From: CAWALV01 sp963782965
GTDB taxonomy: Bacteria > Actinomycetota > Actinomycetes > Acidothermales > Acidothermaceae
Assembly (NCBI GenBank): GCA_963782965.1
Contig: CAWALV010000002.1
Span: forward strand, 1,054,001 to 1,118,000
Reading direction: 5' to 3'
DNA length: 64,000 nucleotides
A program made the translations under genes and the position numbers. Below are positions 53,416-62,786 of the stretch, one piece after another. Positions within the stretch are counted from its first letter, which is position 1. Each line of letters begins with the position of its first letter. The notes under the pieces are model-generated. The model saw only the letters and a list, made by a program, of their open reading frames with translations. It ran no database searches and had not been told where the DNA came from.

Positions 53416-54593
53416 CGGAAGCGCGACACGAGCTGCTGGAGCTGGTTCGACATCTGCGCCAGCTCCTGCGCGGCGTTGCGTGCGCTGCCGACCGTGCCGG
53501 CGGTCTGTTGCGCGACGTGGGCGACCTGCCCGATCCGCTCGGCGATCTCGTGCGCGCCCGCGGCGGCTTCGTCGATGCTGCGGTTCATCTCGTTCGTGGT
53601 CGCCGTCTGCTCCTCGACCGCCGAGGCGATGACCGTCTGGATCTCGTTGATCCGTTCGATGATCGAACTGATCTCGCTGATCGCGGCAACCGCACCCGCG
53701 GTGTCGCCCTGGATCGCGTCGACCCGGCGCGCGATGTCCTCGGTGGCCTTCGCCGTTTCCTGCGCCAGGTCCTTGACCTCCCCGGCGACGACCGCGAAAC
53801 CCTTGCCGGCCTCGCCCGCGCGGGCCGCTTCGATCGTGGCGTTCAACGCGAGCAGGTTGGTCTGCTGGGCGATCGAGGTGATGACCTTCACGACCTGGCC
53901 GATCTGCGACGACGATTCCCCCAGCCGGGTCACCATGTCGTTCGTCGACGCCGCGACGGTAACCGCCTGCGCGGCCACCCGGGTCGCTTCGCTGGCGTTC
54001 ACGCTGATCTCGCGGATCGAGCTGCCCATCTCCTGGCCACCGGTCGCGACGGCTTGCACGTGACTGGTCACCGCGCTTGCCGCATCAGCCGATGCGGTCG
54101 CCTGGTTCGAGGCGGCTTCCGCGGAGTTGCCCAGCGCGGAGGCGACGTTCGTGAGTTCGACGGACGCCGTCGCCAGCGTGCCGGCGTGTGCGTTGACCGA
54201 GACCAAGTCCTGCCGGAGGTGGGTGGTGGCCTGGTCGAGTGCGCTCGCCAACCGGCCGATCTCGTCGGGGGAGTCGACCCCCGTCGTGCGGGTGAGGTCG
54301 CCGCGGGCGAGGCCGTCGGCAACCGCGAGCACGGCCGCGATGTCGGTACGCATCCGGCGCGACACCCGCCAGCCGATGCCGAGCGCGGCGATTGCCCCGA
54401 CCACGAGCGTCGTAACGATCGCCGCTCGACTGCCGGCGGTCAGTGACTTGCCGCCGGCGGCCAGTGCCACGCCGGCGCACGCGGCGGCCACGGCCACCGC
54501 GAGGACGACAGGCGCGTTGACCTTGACGGCCAGGGATCGGCCGTAGACCGCTTCGGTGTCGTACGCGCCGGCACCTGTCGGGACACTGGGCAT
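53409..54593 (-). CDS. Methyl-accepting chemotaxis-type protein
   Basis: A 394-aa chemoreceptor. Two closely spaced membrane helices near the N-terminus (residues about 25-47 and 56-74) leave almost no extracytoplasmic loop, so any signal would be sensed in or under the membrane. HAMP follows (VADGLARGDLTRTTGVDSPDEIGRL), then a long coiled coil with the signaling hairpin ITSIAQQTNLLALNATIEAARAGEAGKGFAVVAGEVKDLA. There is no C-terminal CheR-binding pentapeptide. ATG 54593 is preceded by GGAG five bases away. No che or flagellar gene is in the window, so its pathway is unknown. Confidence 0.92.
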   Translation of the reverse strand: MPSVPTGAGAYDTEAVYGRSLAVKVNAPVVLAVAVAAACAGVALAAGGKSLTAGSRAAIVTTLVVGAIAALGIGWRVSRRMRTDIAAVLAVADGLARGDLTRTTGVDSPDEIGRLASALDQATTHLRQDLVSVNAHAGTLATASVELTNVASALGNSAEAASNQATASADAASAVTSHVQAVATGGQEMGSSIREISVNASEATRVAAQAVTVAASTNDMVTRLGESSSQIGQVVKVITSIAQQTNLLALNATIEAARAGEAGKGFAVVAGEVKDLAQETAKATEDIARRVDAIQGDTAGAVAAISEISSIIERINEIQTVIASAVEEQTATTNEMNRSIDEAAAGAHEIAERIGQVAHVAQQTAGTVGSARNAAQELAQMSNQLQQLVSRFRY

Positions 54594-54789
54594 GCTCGCT
54601 CCGTCGAATCGCGTTCGTGGCCGGGCCACCAGCTGATGCTGCGGCCGGGCGGTCCTTAGCTCTTTCGGCGTCGTTTCCGCTGGCCTGAGCCCTGGAGCAC
54701 ATCATTTGTGGCGGATCCGGCCAGCAGGTGCCACCAGGTGCCGGCTGGTCCCGGCAGGCGGCGAGCCGCTGCCGTGACACCATGGCGCG

Positions 54790-55353
54790 GTGCGCGTGTA
54801 CGTCCCGTCGACGCTGGCCCTGCTCGGCGTCCGGTTGACTGCCGGTCAGCCGGCTCCCGGGGTCGAGCTGGTCGAGCCCGGCACCACCGCCTACGCGGTC
54901 ACCCCCGCCCTGCGGGAGTGGTACCGAGAAGGCGACCTCGAAGAACTCGAATACGTGGCCATGACCCACGCCGCGCGGGCGTCGTTCCGCCTGCTCGCCG
55001 CGGAGCAGCCGGCGAGCGGTCAGGGCCCCGATCGCACCGGCGATGGCCCCGCCGACGAGGAAAGGGCTGCGCCTCGCCGGGTCGTGCTCGCTGCCGACGT
55101 CCCCGACGCTGCCGTGCACCAGGCCCCCGGCGTGGATGTCGCCGCGGTTCGGCTCGACGTCGCGGTGCCGTTCGAGGCACTGGCCAGCGCCCACGTCGAC
55201 GACCTCGCGGCCGCTGCTGACCTGCGCGCTGCCCTGGCGTCGCTCGGCGCTGCCGGTGCCGCCGACGAGGAGACCGCCTTCCTGCTCGACGGCCTCGACG
55301 ACCACGAACTGCAGTGGTACGCGGCCACCGAGATCGCCTTCCTGCTCGACTGA
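54790..55353 (+). CDS. DUF6912-like protein
   Basis: A 187-aa cytoplasmic protein starting MRVYVPSTLALLGVRLTAG, with TTAYAVTPALREWYREGDLEELEYVAMTHAARASFRLL, a middle low-complexity part, VVLAADVPDAAVH, and a C-terminus ending DDHELQWYAATEIAFLLD. I recognise this as the actinobacterial family labelled DUF6912; no enzymatic motif is visible. The C-terminal part repeats LLDGLDDHE/AFLLD-type segments. GTG at 54790. It lies upstream of pruA-gdh on the same strand, 152 bp away, and is perhaps not cotranscribed. Confidence 0.7.
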   Translation: MRVYVPSTLALLGVRLTAGQPAPGVELVEPGTTAYAVTPALREWYREGDLEELEYVAMTHAARASFRLLAAEQPASGQGPDRTGDGPADEERAAPRRVVLAADVPDAAVHQAPGVDVAAVRLDVAVPFEALASAHVDDLAAAADLRAALASLGAAGAADEETAFLLDGLDDHELQWYAATEIAFLLD

Positions 55354-55381
55354 CCGCTCAAGGCGGTGCAGTTTGGCGCTC

Positions 55382-55435
55382 GGCACGTCACTGCGTGCCA
55401 GGATGGGAAGGAGTTTCATGACCGCGCCGGCGTGA
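55382..55435 (+). promoter_or_regulatory. Hairpin and five-codon upstream ORF before pruA
   Basis: GGCACG-tcactg-CGTGCC (55382-55399) is followed by AAGGAG (55408-55413) and an ATG at 55418 opening a five-codon frame (MTAPA, TGA 55433-55435), not in frame with pruA. Possible leader peptide or remnant start. Confidence 0.35.
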
Positions 55436-55505
55436 GCGAGACCCGCGAGCGCCGGCGGCCACCGGCCCGCGAGCACCCGCGAGCATGACCGGGAGTGTGG
55501 AAACG

Positions 55506-57143
55506 ATGGACGCCGTCACAGCGGTACCGACCCCGCGCAACGAGCCGATCCTGGAGTACAGCCCCGGCAGCCCGGAACGTGCGCGGCTGGAGTCCCGACT
55601 GAAGGAGCTCGCCGGCGAACCGCTCGAGCTGGCGATGACCCTCGGGACGCCGGGTGGCAGCCGCCTCGGCGGCGGCGAGCGCATCGACGTCGTCCAGCCG
55701 CATCGACGGCGTGCCGTGCTCGGAACCCTCGGCGAGGCAACCCCGGCCGACGTCGAGGAGGCGGTGACGTCGTCTCTCTCGGCCGCCGCCGCGTGGCGAG
55801 CGACGAGCTTCGACGATCGAGCCGCCGTGTTCTTGAAGGCAGCCGAGCTGCTCACCGGGCCGTGGCGCGAAACGATCAACGGCGCAACGATGTTGGGGCA
55901 GAGCAAGACCTGTTTTCAGGCCGAAATCGATGCCGCCTGCGAGCTCGCCGACTTCTGGCGTTACAACGTCGCGTTCGCGCGCCAGATCTATGAGGAGCAG
56001 CCCACCTCCTCGCCCGGGGTGTGGAACCGCCTCGACCACCGGCCGCTCGAAGGCTTCGTGCTGGCGATCACACCGTTCAACTTCACCTCCATCGCGGGGA
56101 ACCTGCCGACCGCGCCGGCGATCATGGGCAACGTGAGCGTCTGGAAACCCTCGCCCACGCAGCAGTTCTCCGCGCACTTCTTGATGGCGCTGTTGGAGGA
56201 GGCCGGCCTGCCGCCCGGCGTCATCACCATGGTCACGGGCACCGGCGCGGCCGTCTCGCAGGTCGCGCTCACTCATCGCGAGCTGGCGGGCATCCACTTC
56301 ACCGGCTCGACGCCGACGTTTCGCCATCTGTGGACCACGGTCGCGCAGCACCTCGGCGAGTACCGCAACTATCCGCGCATCGTCGGTGAAACGGGCGGCA
56401 AGGACTTCGTCGTCGCGCACTCCTCGGCCGACGTCGACGTCTTGCGTACCGCGCTGGTGCGTGGCGCGTTCGAATACCAGGGGCAGAAGTGCTCGGCGGC
56501 GTCGCGCGCCTACATCCCGCGCTCGATCTGGCGCCGGCTCGAGCGCGACTTCGTCGACGAGGTCGACTCCTTGGCGATGGGAGATGTCACCGACTTCTCC
56601 AACTTCATGGGTGCGGTCATCGACGGCCGGTCGTTCCGGCGGCTCGGTGATGCGATCGACCGGGCGCGGGCGACGGCGTCCATCTCGGTGCTCGCGGGAG
56701 GCGAGCTGGCAGATGCCGAAGGGTGGTTCGTGCGCCCGACGCTTCTTCTCGCCGACGATCCGACCGATGAAGTCTTCACGACCGAATACTTCGGCCCGCT
56801 CCTGGCGGTGCATGTGTACGACGACGGACGGTACGACGAGGTGCTGGCGCAGGCGGCCGACGTTGCCCCCTACGCGCTGACCGGCGCGGTGGTCGCGCAA
56901 GACCGCGCCGCGGTCGTGGCCGCCTCCGAAGCGCTGCGCTACGCGGCCGGCAACTTCTACGTGAACGACAAGCCGACCGGGGCGGTCGTCGGTCAGCAAC
57001 CCTTCGGCGGCAGCCGCGCCAGCGGCACCAACGACAAGGCCGGTTCGAAGCAGAACCTGCAGCGCTGGACCTCGACTCGGGCGATCAAGGAGACCTTCGC
57101 CCCGCCGACCGACTACCGCTACCCACACATGGACGGTCGATGA
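55506..57143 (+). CDS. pruA: L-glutamate gamma-semialdehyde (P5C) dehydrogenase
   Basis: Oxidises glutamate-gamma-semialdehyde to glutamate with NAD, completing proline, ornithine and arginine breakdown. A 545-aa aldehyde dehydrogenase with catalytic Cys329 in YQGQKCSAASR, general-base Glu295 in VGETGGKDFV, the cofactor loop FTGSTPTFRHLW, and NFYVNDKPTGAVVGQQPFGGSRASGTNDKAG near the end. This is the monofunctional form (no proline dehydrogenase domain); no putB is next to it. ATG 55506, weak Shine-Dalgarno (GGA). The stop overlaps the start of the NAD-glutamate dehydrogenase (ATGA), so product and next enzyme are made together. A hairpin and small upstream ORF lie in the leader. Confidence 0.95.
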   Translation: MDAVTAVPTPRNEPILEYSPGSPERARLESRLKELAGEPLELAMTLGTPGGSRLGGGERIDVVQPHRRRAVLGTLGEATPADVEEAVTSSLSAAAAWRATSFDDRAAVFLKAAELLTGPWRETINGATMLGQSKTCFQAEIDAACELADFWRYNVAFARQIYEEQPTSSPGVWNRLDHRPLEGFVLAITPFNFTSIAGNLPTAPAIMGNVSVWKPSPTQQFSAHFLMALLEEAGLPPGVITMVTGTGAAVSQVALTHRELAGIHFTGSTPTFRHLWTTVAQHLGEYRNYPRIVGETGGKDFVVAHSSADVDVLRTALVRGAFEYQGQKCSAASRAYIPRSIWRRLERDFVDEVDSLAMGDVTDFSNFMGAVIDGRSFRRLGDAIDRARATASISVLAGGELADAEGWFVRPTLLLADDPTDEVFTTEYFGPLLAVHVYDDGRYDEVLAQAADVAPYALTGAVVAQDRAAVVAASEALRYAAGNFYVNDKPTGAVVGQQPFGGSRASGTNDKAGSKQNLQRWTSTRAIKETFAPPTDYRYPHMDGR

Positions 57144-60100
57144 CCGGCCAAGCCACCGACGTCGCGGGCGATTCCACTGGCGCAGCGCCGCGCGCCCCGG
57201 GCGGCTTCGACCGCCCCGACGAGCTTTCCGAGCAACGCAAGGCCGAGCTGATCCGAGCGGCGGCACACGAGGCGGCGCTCTCGCGAGCGGCCGCCGCGAG
57301 GCCCGGCGCAGACACCGAAGTGGAGCTGGCCGCCTTCCTCGACCGGTATTTCCGGCACGTCGCCGCTGAGGACATCTTGCCCTGGCCCGCGGCCGAACTC
57401 GTCGACGTGGGCTGCGGGCACCGCGAGTTCGCACAGGTTCGCGTACCGGGAACGCAGAAGGTGCGGGTGTTCACGCCGTCCGCCGAACAACTCCAGGGGC
57501 GGGTGCCGCACACGGTCGTGGAGGTCGTGACCGACGACATGCCGTTCCTCGTCGACTCGGTCACCCAAGAGCTGTTGCGCCACGACATCGCGTTGCAGCT
57601 GGTGATCCATCCGCAGTTCGTCGTCCGGCGCGATCTCGAAGGAAACCTGCTCGACGTCCTCGGCACGTTGGACGCCCACGAGGCGCCACGTGAGGCGCTG
57701 GTCGAGTCGTGGATGCACTTGGAGGTGAGCCGCCAACCCGGCGCCGATGCCGAGGAGGCCGTCTGCCGCGGGCTGCTCGAAGTCCTGCGCGACGTCCGCG
57801 AGGCCGTCGAGGACTGGCCGCGCATGCGCGCGAACGCGCAGCGGCTGGCCGCCGAGCTCGCCGCCGCGCCGCCGCGAGGAGTCGATCCCGAGGAGGCGGC
57901 CGAGACCGCCGAGTTCCTGCGCTGGCTCGCCGACGACCACTTCACGTTCCTCGGGTATCGCGAGTACCGGCTGGTCGACGACGGTGGCGTCGACGCCCTC
58001 GCCGCGGTGCCCGGCACAGGCCTCGGGCTGCTGCGCCCCGACAAGCCGAAGCCGCGCGCTCTGACCGAGTTCCCGGAACAGGTGCGGGCGCGCATCCGCG
58101 ACCCCAAGCTGCTCATGGTGACCAAGGCGAACTCGCGATCGACCGTGCACCGCACGGTGTATCTCGACTACATCGGGGTGAAGCTGTTCGACGATGCGGG
58201 CGCGGTCGTCGGTGAGCGCCGGTTCCTCGGCCTCTTCACCTGGAGCGCCTACATCACCAGCGTCGTCTCGGTGCCGTTGCTGCGTCGCAAGGTCGCGGCC
58301 GTCTTCGAGCGTTCGGGCTATCCGCCGCAAAGCCACAGCGGCAAGGACCTGCTGAAGATTCTCGAAGACCATCCGCGCGACGACCTCTTCCAGATTTCGG
58401 TTCGCGAGCTGTACGAGACCGCGATCGGCGTGCTGCACCTGCAGGAGCGTCGACGGCTCCGGTTGTTCATGCGCCGCGACGTGTTCGGGCGGTTCTTCTC
58501 CTGCCTCGTCTACCTGCCCCGCGAGCGCTACAGCACCAACGTGCGGGTGCGTATGCAATCGATCCTGCAGGAGGCACTGCACGGCACGAGCGTCGATGAC
58601 GCGTTGCGGGTCGCCGACTCCGTGCTGGCCCGCGTCTACTTCATCGTGCGGGTTTCGCCCAACACGGTCGTCGAGGTCGACCGTGACGAGCTCGAACAGC
58701 GGCTGGCTGCGGCCACCCGAACATGGGACGACGCCTTCGCCGAGACGTTGGACGCCCGCTTCGGCGACAACGAGGTCGACCCCGTTCTCGCCAAGCGCTA
58801 CACCGGAGCGTTCCCCGAGGCATACAAGGAGGACTTTCCCGCGCACGTGGCGGTCGACGACATCGAGGCGATCGAGCGCCTGCGAGACACCGGCGATATC
58901 GGGCTCGACCTCTACGAGCCCGGCGGCGCGAGCGCGGGGGAGCTGCGGCTGAAGGTGTATCGGGTCGGCCCGCAGGTCTCGCTCTCCGTGGTGTTGCCGT
59001 TGCTCCAGTGCATGGGCGTCGAGGTGGTCGAGGAGCGGCCCTACGGCATCGAACGACACGACGCCGAGCACGCGTGGGTGTATGACTTCGGGCTGCGGCG
59101 CACCTGGCCGATAGACCCTGCCGACAAGCGTGGGCGGCACCGCCGGTTCGAGGAGGCGTTCACCGCGATCTGGCGCGGCGTCGCCGAGGCCGACCGCTTT
59201 CAGGCGCTCGTCCTTCGGGTCGGCTTGTCGTGGCGGCAGATCGTCGTCCTGCGCGCCTACGCGAAATATCTCCGGCAGGCCGGTTCGCGGTTCAGCCAGG
59301 AGTATGTCGAGGCCGCCGTGGCCGGCAACCCGGCGATCGCCCAGATGCTGGTCGAACTCTTCGAGACACGGTTCGCCCCCGATGTCACCAGCGACCCCGA
59401 AGAACGTGACCGTCTCGAAGCCGGCATCGTCACCCGCATCGAGGCCGCGCTCGACAACGTGAGCAGCCTCGACGAAGACCGGATCCTGCGGAGCTTCCTG
59501 GCGCTGGTGCGGGCCACGCTGCGCACCAACTTCTGGCAGCAGGACGCCGGCGAGAGCAAGCCCTACCTCTCGCTGAAGTTCGCTTCCCAGGAGGTACCCG
59601 ACCTGCCGCAGCCGCGGCCCAAGTTCGAAATCTTCGTGTACTCACCGCGTATGGAAGGTGTGCACCTGCGGTTCGGGTCGGTCGCGCGTGGCGGCATTCG
59701 TTACTCCGACCGCCGGGAGGACTTCCGCACCGAGATCCTCGGGCTCGCCAAGACCCAGACGGTGAAGAACGCGGTCATCGTGCCGGTCGGCTCGAAGGGC
59801 GGCTTCGTCGTCAAGCGCCCAGCCGATCCGAGCGATCGCGAGGCCGTGCAGGCAGAGGTCGTCGGCTGTTACCGCACGCTCATTCGCGGGATGCTCGATC
59901 TCACCGACAACCTGCAGATCGATGCGGCCGGGCGCACCGTCGTCCCGCCACCTGACACGGTTCGCCACGACGGCGACGACACCTACCTGGTCGTCGCTGC
60001 GGACAAGGGCACCGCCACGTTCTCCGACATCGCGAACGGCATCGCGGCCGAGTACCACTACTGGCTGGGCGACGCATTCGCGTCGGGCGGTTCTGCCGGC

Positions 60101-62110
60101 TTCGACCACAAGGCGATGGGCATCACGGCCCGGGGAGCATGGGAGTCGGTGCGCCGGCATCTGCGCGAGCTGGGCATCAACAGCCAGACCACCGACTTCA
60201 CCGTCGTCGGCATCGGAGACATGTCGGGGGACGTGTTCGGCAACGGCATGCTGCTCTCGCAGCACATCAAGCTCATCGCCGCCTTCGACCACCGCCACGT
60301 CTTCGTCGACCCCGATCCGCAGCCGGCGTCGTCGTTCGAGGAGCGGCGCCGGCTGTTCGGGTTGGCGCGTAGCTCGTGGGCAGACTACGACCCGGCCGCG
60401 ATCTCCGCCGGGGGCGGCGTGTGGCCGCGGAGCGCGAAGTCGATCCCGGTCTCGCCGGAGATGGCGCGCGCGTTGGAGATCGAAGAGCGGCCGCTCACGC
60501 CGTCCGAGCTGATTCGCGCGATCCTTCGGGCGCCGGTCGACCTGCTGTGGAACGGCGGGATCGGCACGTATGTCAAGGCACACGACGAGACGCATGCCGA
60601 CGTCGGCGATCGCGCGAACGATGCCGTCAGAGTCGACGCCCGCGACCTGCAGTGCCGGGCGGTCGCCGAAGGCGGAAACCTCGGACTGACCCAGCTCGGC
60701 CGCCTCGAGTACGCGCTCGCTGGCGGCCGCATCAACACCGACGCGATCGACAACTCCGCCGGCGTCGACACCTCCGACCACGAGGTCAACATCAAGATCC
60801 TGCTCGAGACGGCGACCCGCTCCGGCCACCTCGACCCGCAGGAGCGCCTGCCCCTGCTGATGGCGATGACCGACGAGGTCGCCGCCCTGGTGCTTCGCGA
60901 CAACTACGGTCAGAACCTCGCGCTGGCCTGCTCGCAAGCTCAAGCGCCCGCGATGCTGCACGTGCACGCTGCCTACATCGACCAACTCGAGAAGGCGGGT
61001 CATCTCTCCCGCGCGCTGGAACACCTGCCCGACGCCGAAGCGATCGCCGAACGTCGTGCCGCCGGGCTCGGCCTCACCCGACCCGAACTCGCCATCCTCC
61101 TGGCCTACGCGAAAATCACCATCACCCACGACCTCGTGCATTCCGACCTGCCCGACGACGCCTTCGCCCAGGACACGCTCGACGGATATTTCCCGACCGC
61201 ACTGCGCGAACGGTTCGCCGCGGCGATGGCCGAACACCCGCTGCGCCGCGAGATCGTCGCCACCCAACTGGCGGGCGAGACGGTCGACTATTCCGGCATG
61301 AGTTTCGTCGCCCGGCTGGCGGCAGAGACGACGGCGGCCACGGCGGACATCGTCCGAGCGCATATCGCCGCGCGCCGGGTCTTCGGCATCGACGATGTCT
61401 GGCGGCGGATCGAGGCGTTGGACGACGTGGTGCCGAGCGAGGTGCAGATCGACCTGCTGCTGGGCGTGCGGCAGAACCTCGAACGTGCGACCAGGTGGGT
61501 GCTCGCCAGCCGCCGGCCGCCGCTCGACGTCGCAGAGATCGTTACCCAGTGCGCGGCCGCGGCCGAGGTGCTCGACAATCTCGACACGCTTCTTCGTGGC
61601 GAGGAAGCGATGGCGCTCGAGGTCACCGTGGCGCAGGCGCTCGACGACGGCGTGCCCGCTGACGTCGCTCGTGTGACCGCCTCGTTGGAGCACAGCCTGT
61701 CAGCGCTCGCGATCGTCGATACCGCGCACCATTCGAAGGTCGACGTGATGGAGGTCGCCGATGTGCACTTCGCGGCCGCCGAACTGTTCGGGTTCTCGCG
61801 GTTGCGCGCGTTGATCTCGTCGCTGTCTCGTGACTCGCGCTGGCACCAGATGGCTCGCACTGCGGCTCGCGACGATCTGCTGGCAGTGCACGCCGAACTC
61901 ACCGCCGACGTCCTGCTCTCGACGTCCAGCGGGGTTCCCGCCGAGGAGCGCATCGAGGCATGGCGCGCGGAGAACGGGCCAGCGGTCTCCCGCGCCGCGG
62001 CTGTCGTGGACGACGTGCTGGCCGGCGATTCGGCCGACCTCGCCGCGATCTCGGTGGCCCTGCGCGAGATCCGCGGGTTGGCTCGCACGGTGGCCGCTCC
62101 TCGACGGTGA
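57140..62110 (+). CDS. gdh: Large NAD-specific glutamate dehydrogenase (GDH-180 type)
   Basis: Deaminates glutamate to 2-oxoglutarate and ammonia. The 1,656-aa length is right for the 180-kDa class found in actinobacteria and proteobacteria. The N-terminal ~700 residues (MPFLVDSVTQELLRHD; DDHFTFLGYREYRL; FMRRDVFGRFFSCLVYLPRERY) are regulatory ACT-like modules. The catalytic domain has GGIRYSDRREDFRTEILGL, VPVGSKGGFVVKR (about residues 880-895), YHYWLGDAF and VVGIGDMSGDVFGNGML. The Rossmann domain continues through NGGIGTYVKAHDETHADVGDRAN and a helical C-terminus (GLTRPELAILLAYAKI). It overlaps pruA by four bases. In relatives this enzyme is controlled by a GarA-like FHA protein, which is not in the window. 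Confidence 0.96.
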   Translation: MTGQATDVAGDSTGAAPRAPGGFDRPDELSEQRKAELIRAAAHEAALSRAAAARPGADTEVELAAFLDRYFRHVAAEDILPWPAAELVDVGCGHREFAQVRVPGTQKVRVFTPSAEQLQGRVPHTVVEVVTDDMPFLVDSVTQELLRHDIALQLVIHPQFVVRRDLEGNLLDVLGTLDAHEAPREALVESWMHLEVSRQPGADAEEAVCRGLLEVLRDVREAVEDWPRMRANAQRLAAELAAAPPRGVDPEEAAETAEFLRWLADDHFTFLGYREYRLVDDGGVDALAAVPGTGLGLLRPDKPKPRALTEFPEQVRARIRDPKLLMVTKANSRSTVHRTVYLDYIGVKLFDDAGAVVGERRFLGLFTWSAYITSVVSVPLLRRKVAAVFERSGYPPQSHSGKDLLKILEDHPRDDLFQISVRELYETAIGVLHLQERRRLRLFMRRDVFGRFFSCLVYLPRERYSTNVRVRMQSILQEALHGTSVDDALRVADSVLARVYFIVRVSPNTVVEVDRDELEQRLAAATRTWDDAFAETLDARFGDNEVDPVLAKRYTGAFPEAYKEDFPAHVAVDDIEAIERLRDTGDIGLDLYEPGGASAGELRLKVYRVGPQVSLSVVLPLLQCMGVEVVEERPYGIERHDAEHAWVYDFGLRRTWPIDPADKRGRHRRFEEAFTAIWRGVAEADRFQALVLRVGLSWRQIVVLRAYAKYLRQAGSRFSQEYVEAAVAGNPAIAQMLVELFETRFAPDVTSDPEERDRLEAGIVTRIEAALDNVSSLDEDRILRSFLALVRATLRTNFWQQDAGESKPYLSLKFASQEVPDLPQPRPKFEIFVYSPRMEGVHLRFGSVARGGIRYSDRREDFRTEILGLAKTQTVKNAVIVPVGSKGGFVVKRPADPSDREAVQAEVVGCYRTLIRGMLDLTDNLQIDAAGRTVVPPPDTVRHDGDDTYLVVAADKGTATFSDIANGIAAEYHYWLGDAFASGGSAGFDHKAMGITARGAWESVRRHLRELGINSQTTDFTVVGIGDMSGDVFGNGMLLSQHIKLIAAFDHRHVFVDPDPQPASSFEERRRLFGLARSSWADYDPAAISAGGGVWPRSAKSIPVSPEMARALEIEERPLTPSELIRAILRAPVDLLWNGGIGTYVKAHDETHADVGDRANDAVRVDARDLQCRAVAEGGNLGLTQLGRLEYALAGGRINTDAIDNSAGVDTSDHEVNIKILLETATRSGHLDPQERLPLLMAMTDEVAALVLRDNYGQNLALACSQAQAPAMLHVHAAYIDQLEKAGHLSRALEHLPDAEAIAERRAAGLGLTRPELAILLAYAKITITHDLVHSDLPDDAFAQDTLDGYFPTALRERFAAAMAEHPLRREIVATQLAGETVDYSGMSFVARLAAETTAATADIVRAHIAARRVFGIDDVWRRIEALDDVVPSEVQIDLLLGVRQNLERATRWVLASRRPPLDVAEIVTQCAAAAEVLDNLDTLLRGEEAMALEVTVAQALDDGVPADVARVTASLEHSLSALAIVDTAHHSKVDVMEVADVHFAAAELFGFSRLRALISSLSRDSRWHQMARTAARDDLLAVHAELTADVLLSTSSGVPAEERIEAWRAENGPAVSRAAAVVDDVLAGDSADLAAISVALREIRGLARTVAAPRR

Positions 62111-62164
62111 ACCGCCCGCGACGGCTCCGCCACGCGCTTTCCGAGGCGGTCTCTCGCGGTCGGT

Positions 62165-62170
62165 TAAAGT
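62165..62170 (+). promoter_or_regulatory. -10 box TAAAGT for the lipoprotein gene
   Basis: TAAAGT, six bases, then GTG at 62177; probable leaderless start. Confidence 0.45.
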
Positions 62171-62176
62171 GGCGCA

Positions 62177-62773
62177 GTGAAACGTGCAACCGCAATCGGG
62201 GCTTTGACTCGGCGACCGACCGCCTCCGCCTCCGCCTCCGTCTTCGTCTTCGTCTTCGCTGCGCTCGCGGTGCTGGTATTGCTCGCCGGTTGCTCCTCGG
62301 GCCATTCTTCGAGTCGAGCGTCCGCGACGGGCAGCGGAGGGTCGTCGAGTGGCCCGAGTTCGTCGAGTGGCTCGAACCCATCCGGCGCCGGTGGGTCTTC
62401 GCAGTCGCCCGGAGGCGGCGGAAGTTCGGGGTCGCCGGGCTCGGGCAGGTCTAAGCACTCACCGGCCGCACCGGTAGCCAACGTCGAGGCACCGGCGACT
62501 GCCAAGGGTTTCAAGCTTCGCGTGCACAAGGGGCTGACTGTGCATGTCGTCGCACCGGCAGCCCCGAAGGGTGAGTCGCTGCGGTACGCGGTCACACCAT
62601 CGGTCAGCACCGCTCTCACCGCAGTGCCGAACGCACCGGCCGGCTACTACGTCGCCGCATCGGATGGCGTGGTGACCGTGACGGTGAGCGCGGCCCCGGC
62701 TTGTCCGGCCGGCAGCGCATGCCCGATGCACGTGACCGCCGTCGGTTCGATCACCCTCACCGTCTGGGGCTGA
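62177..62773 (+). CDS. Putative lipoprotein with Ser/Gly-rich linker
   Basis: A 198-aa exported protein. The signal peptide has a basic start, hydrophobic core (FVFVFAALAVLVLL) and the lipobox LLAGC with Cys39. Then 60 residues of Ser/Gly/Pro repeats form a linker, and the C-terminal 100 residues (FKLRVHKGLTVHVVAPAAP; VSTALTAVPNAPAGYYVAA; ACPAGSACPMHV) look like a small beta domain with a disulphide-capable Cys pair. No known family is recognised. The signal region and linker are built from hexanucleotide repeats (62216-62260). Convergent with the FtsK-like gene; a hairpin covers both stops. Confidence 0.72.
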   Translation: MKRATAIGALTRRPTASASASVFVFVFAALAVLVLLAGCSSGHSSSRASATGSGGSSSGPSSSSGSNPSGAGGSSQSPGGGGSSGSPGSGRSKHSPAAPVANVEAPATAKGFKLRVHKGLTVHVVAPAAPKGESLRYAVTPSVSTALTAVPNAPAGYYVAASDGVVTVTVSAAPACPAGSACPMHVTAVGSITLTVWG

Positions 62774-62786
62774 GCTCGCTCAGCCC
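62767..62786. terminator. Bidirectional hairpin at convergent stops
   Basis: GGGCTGAG-ctcg-CTCAGCCC, a perfect 8-bp stem with a 4-nt loop covering the stop codons of the lipoprotein (62771-62773) and the FtsK-like gene (62780-62782). No T-tract; a hairpin terminator of this kind is common in G+C-rich genomes. Confidence 0.55.

Noticed and set aside
57119..61693. Two long minus-strand frames (57119-59140 and 59642-61693) within gdh
   Set aside because: Antisense shadows of the GDH gene; composition and residues are Arg/Val/His-rich without motifs.
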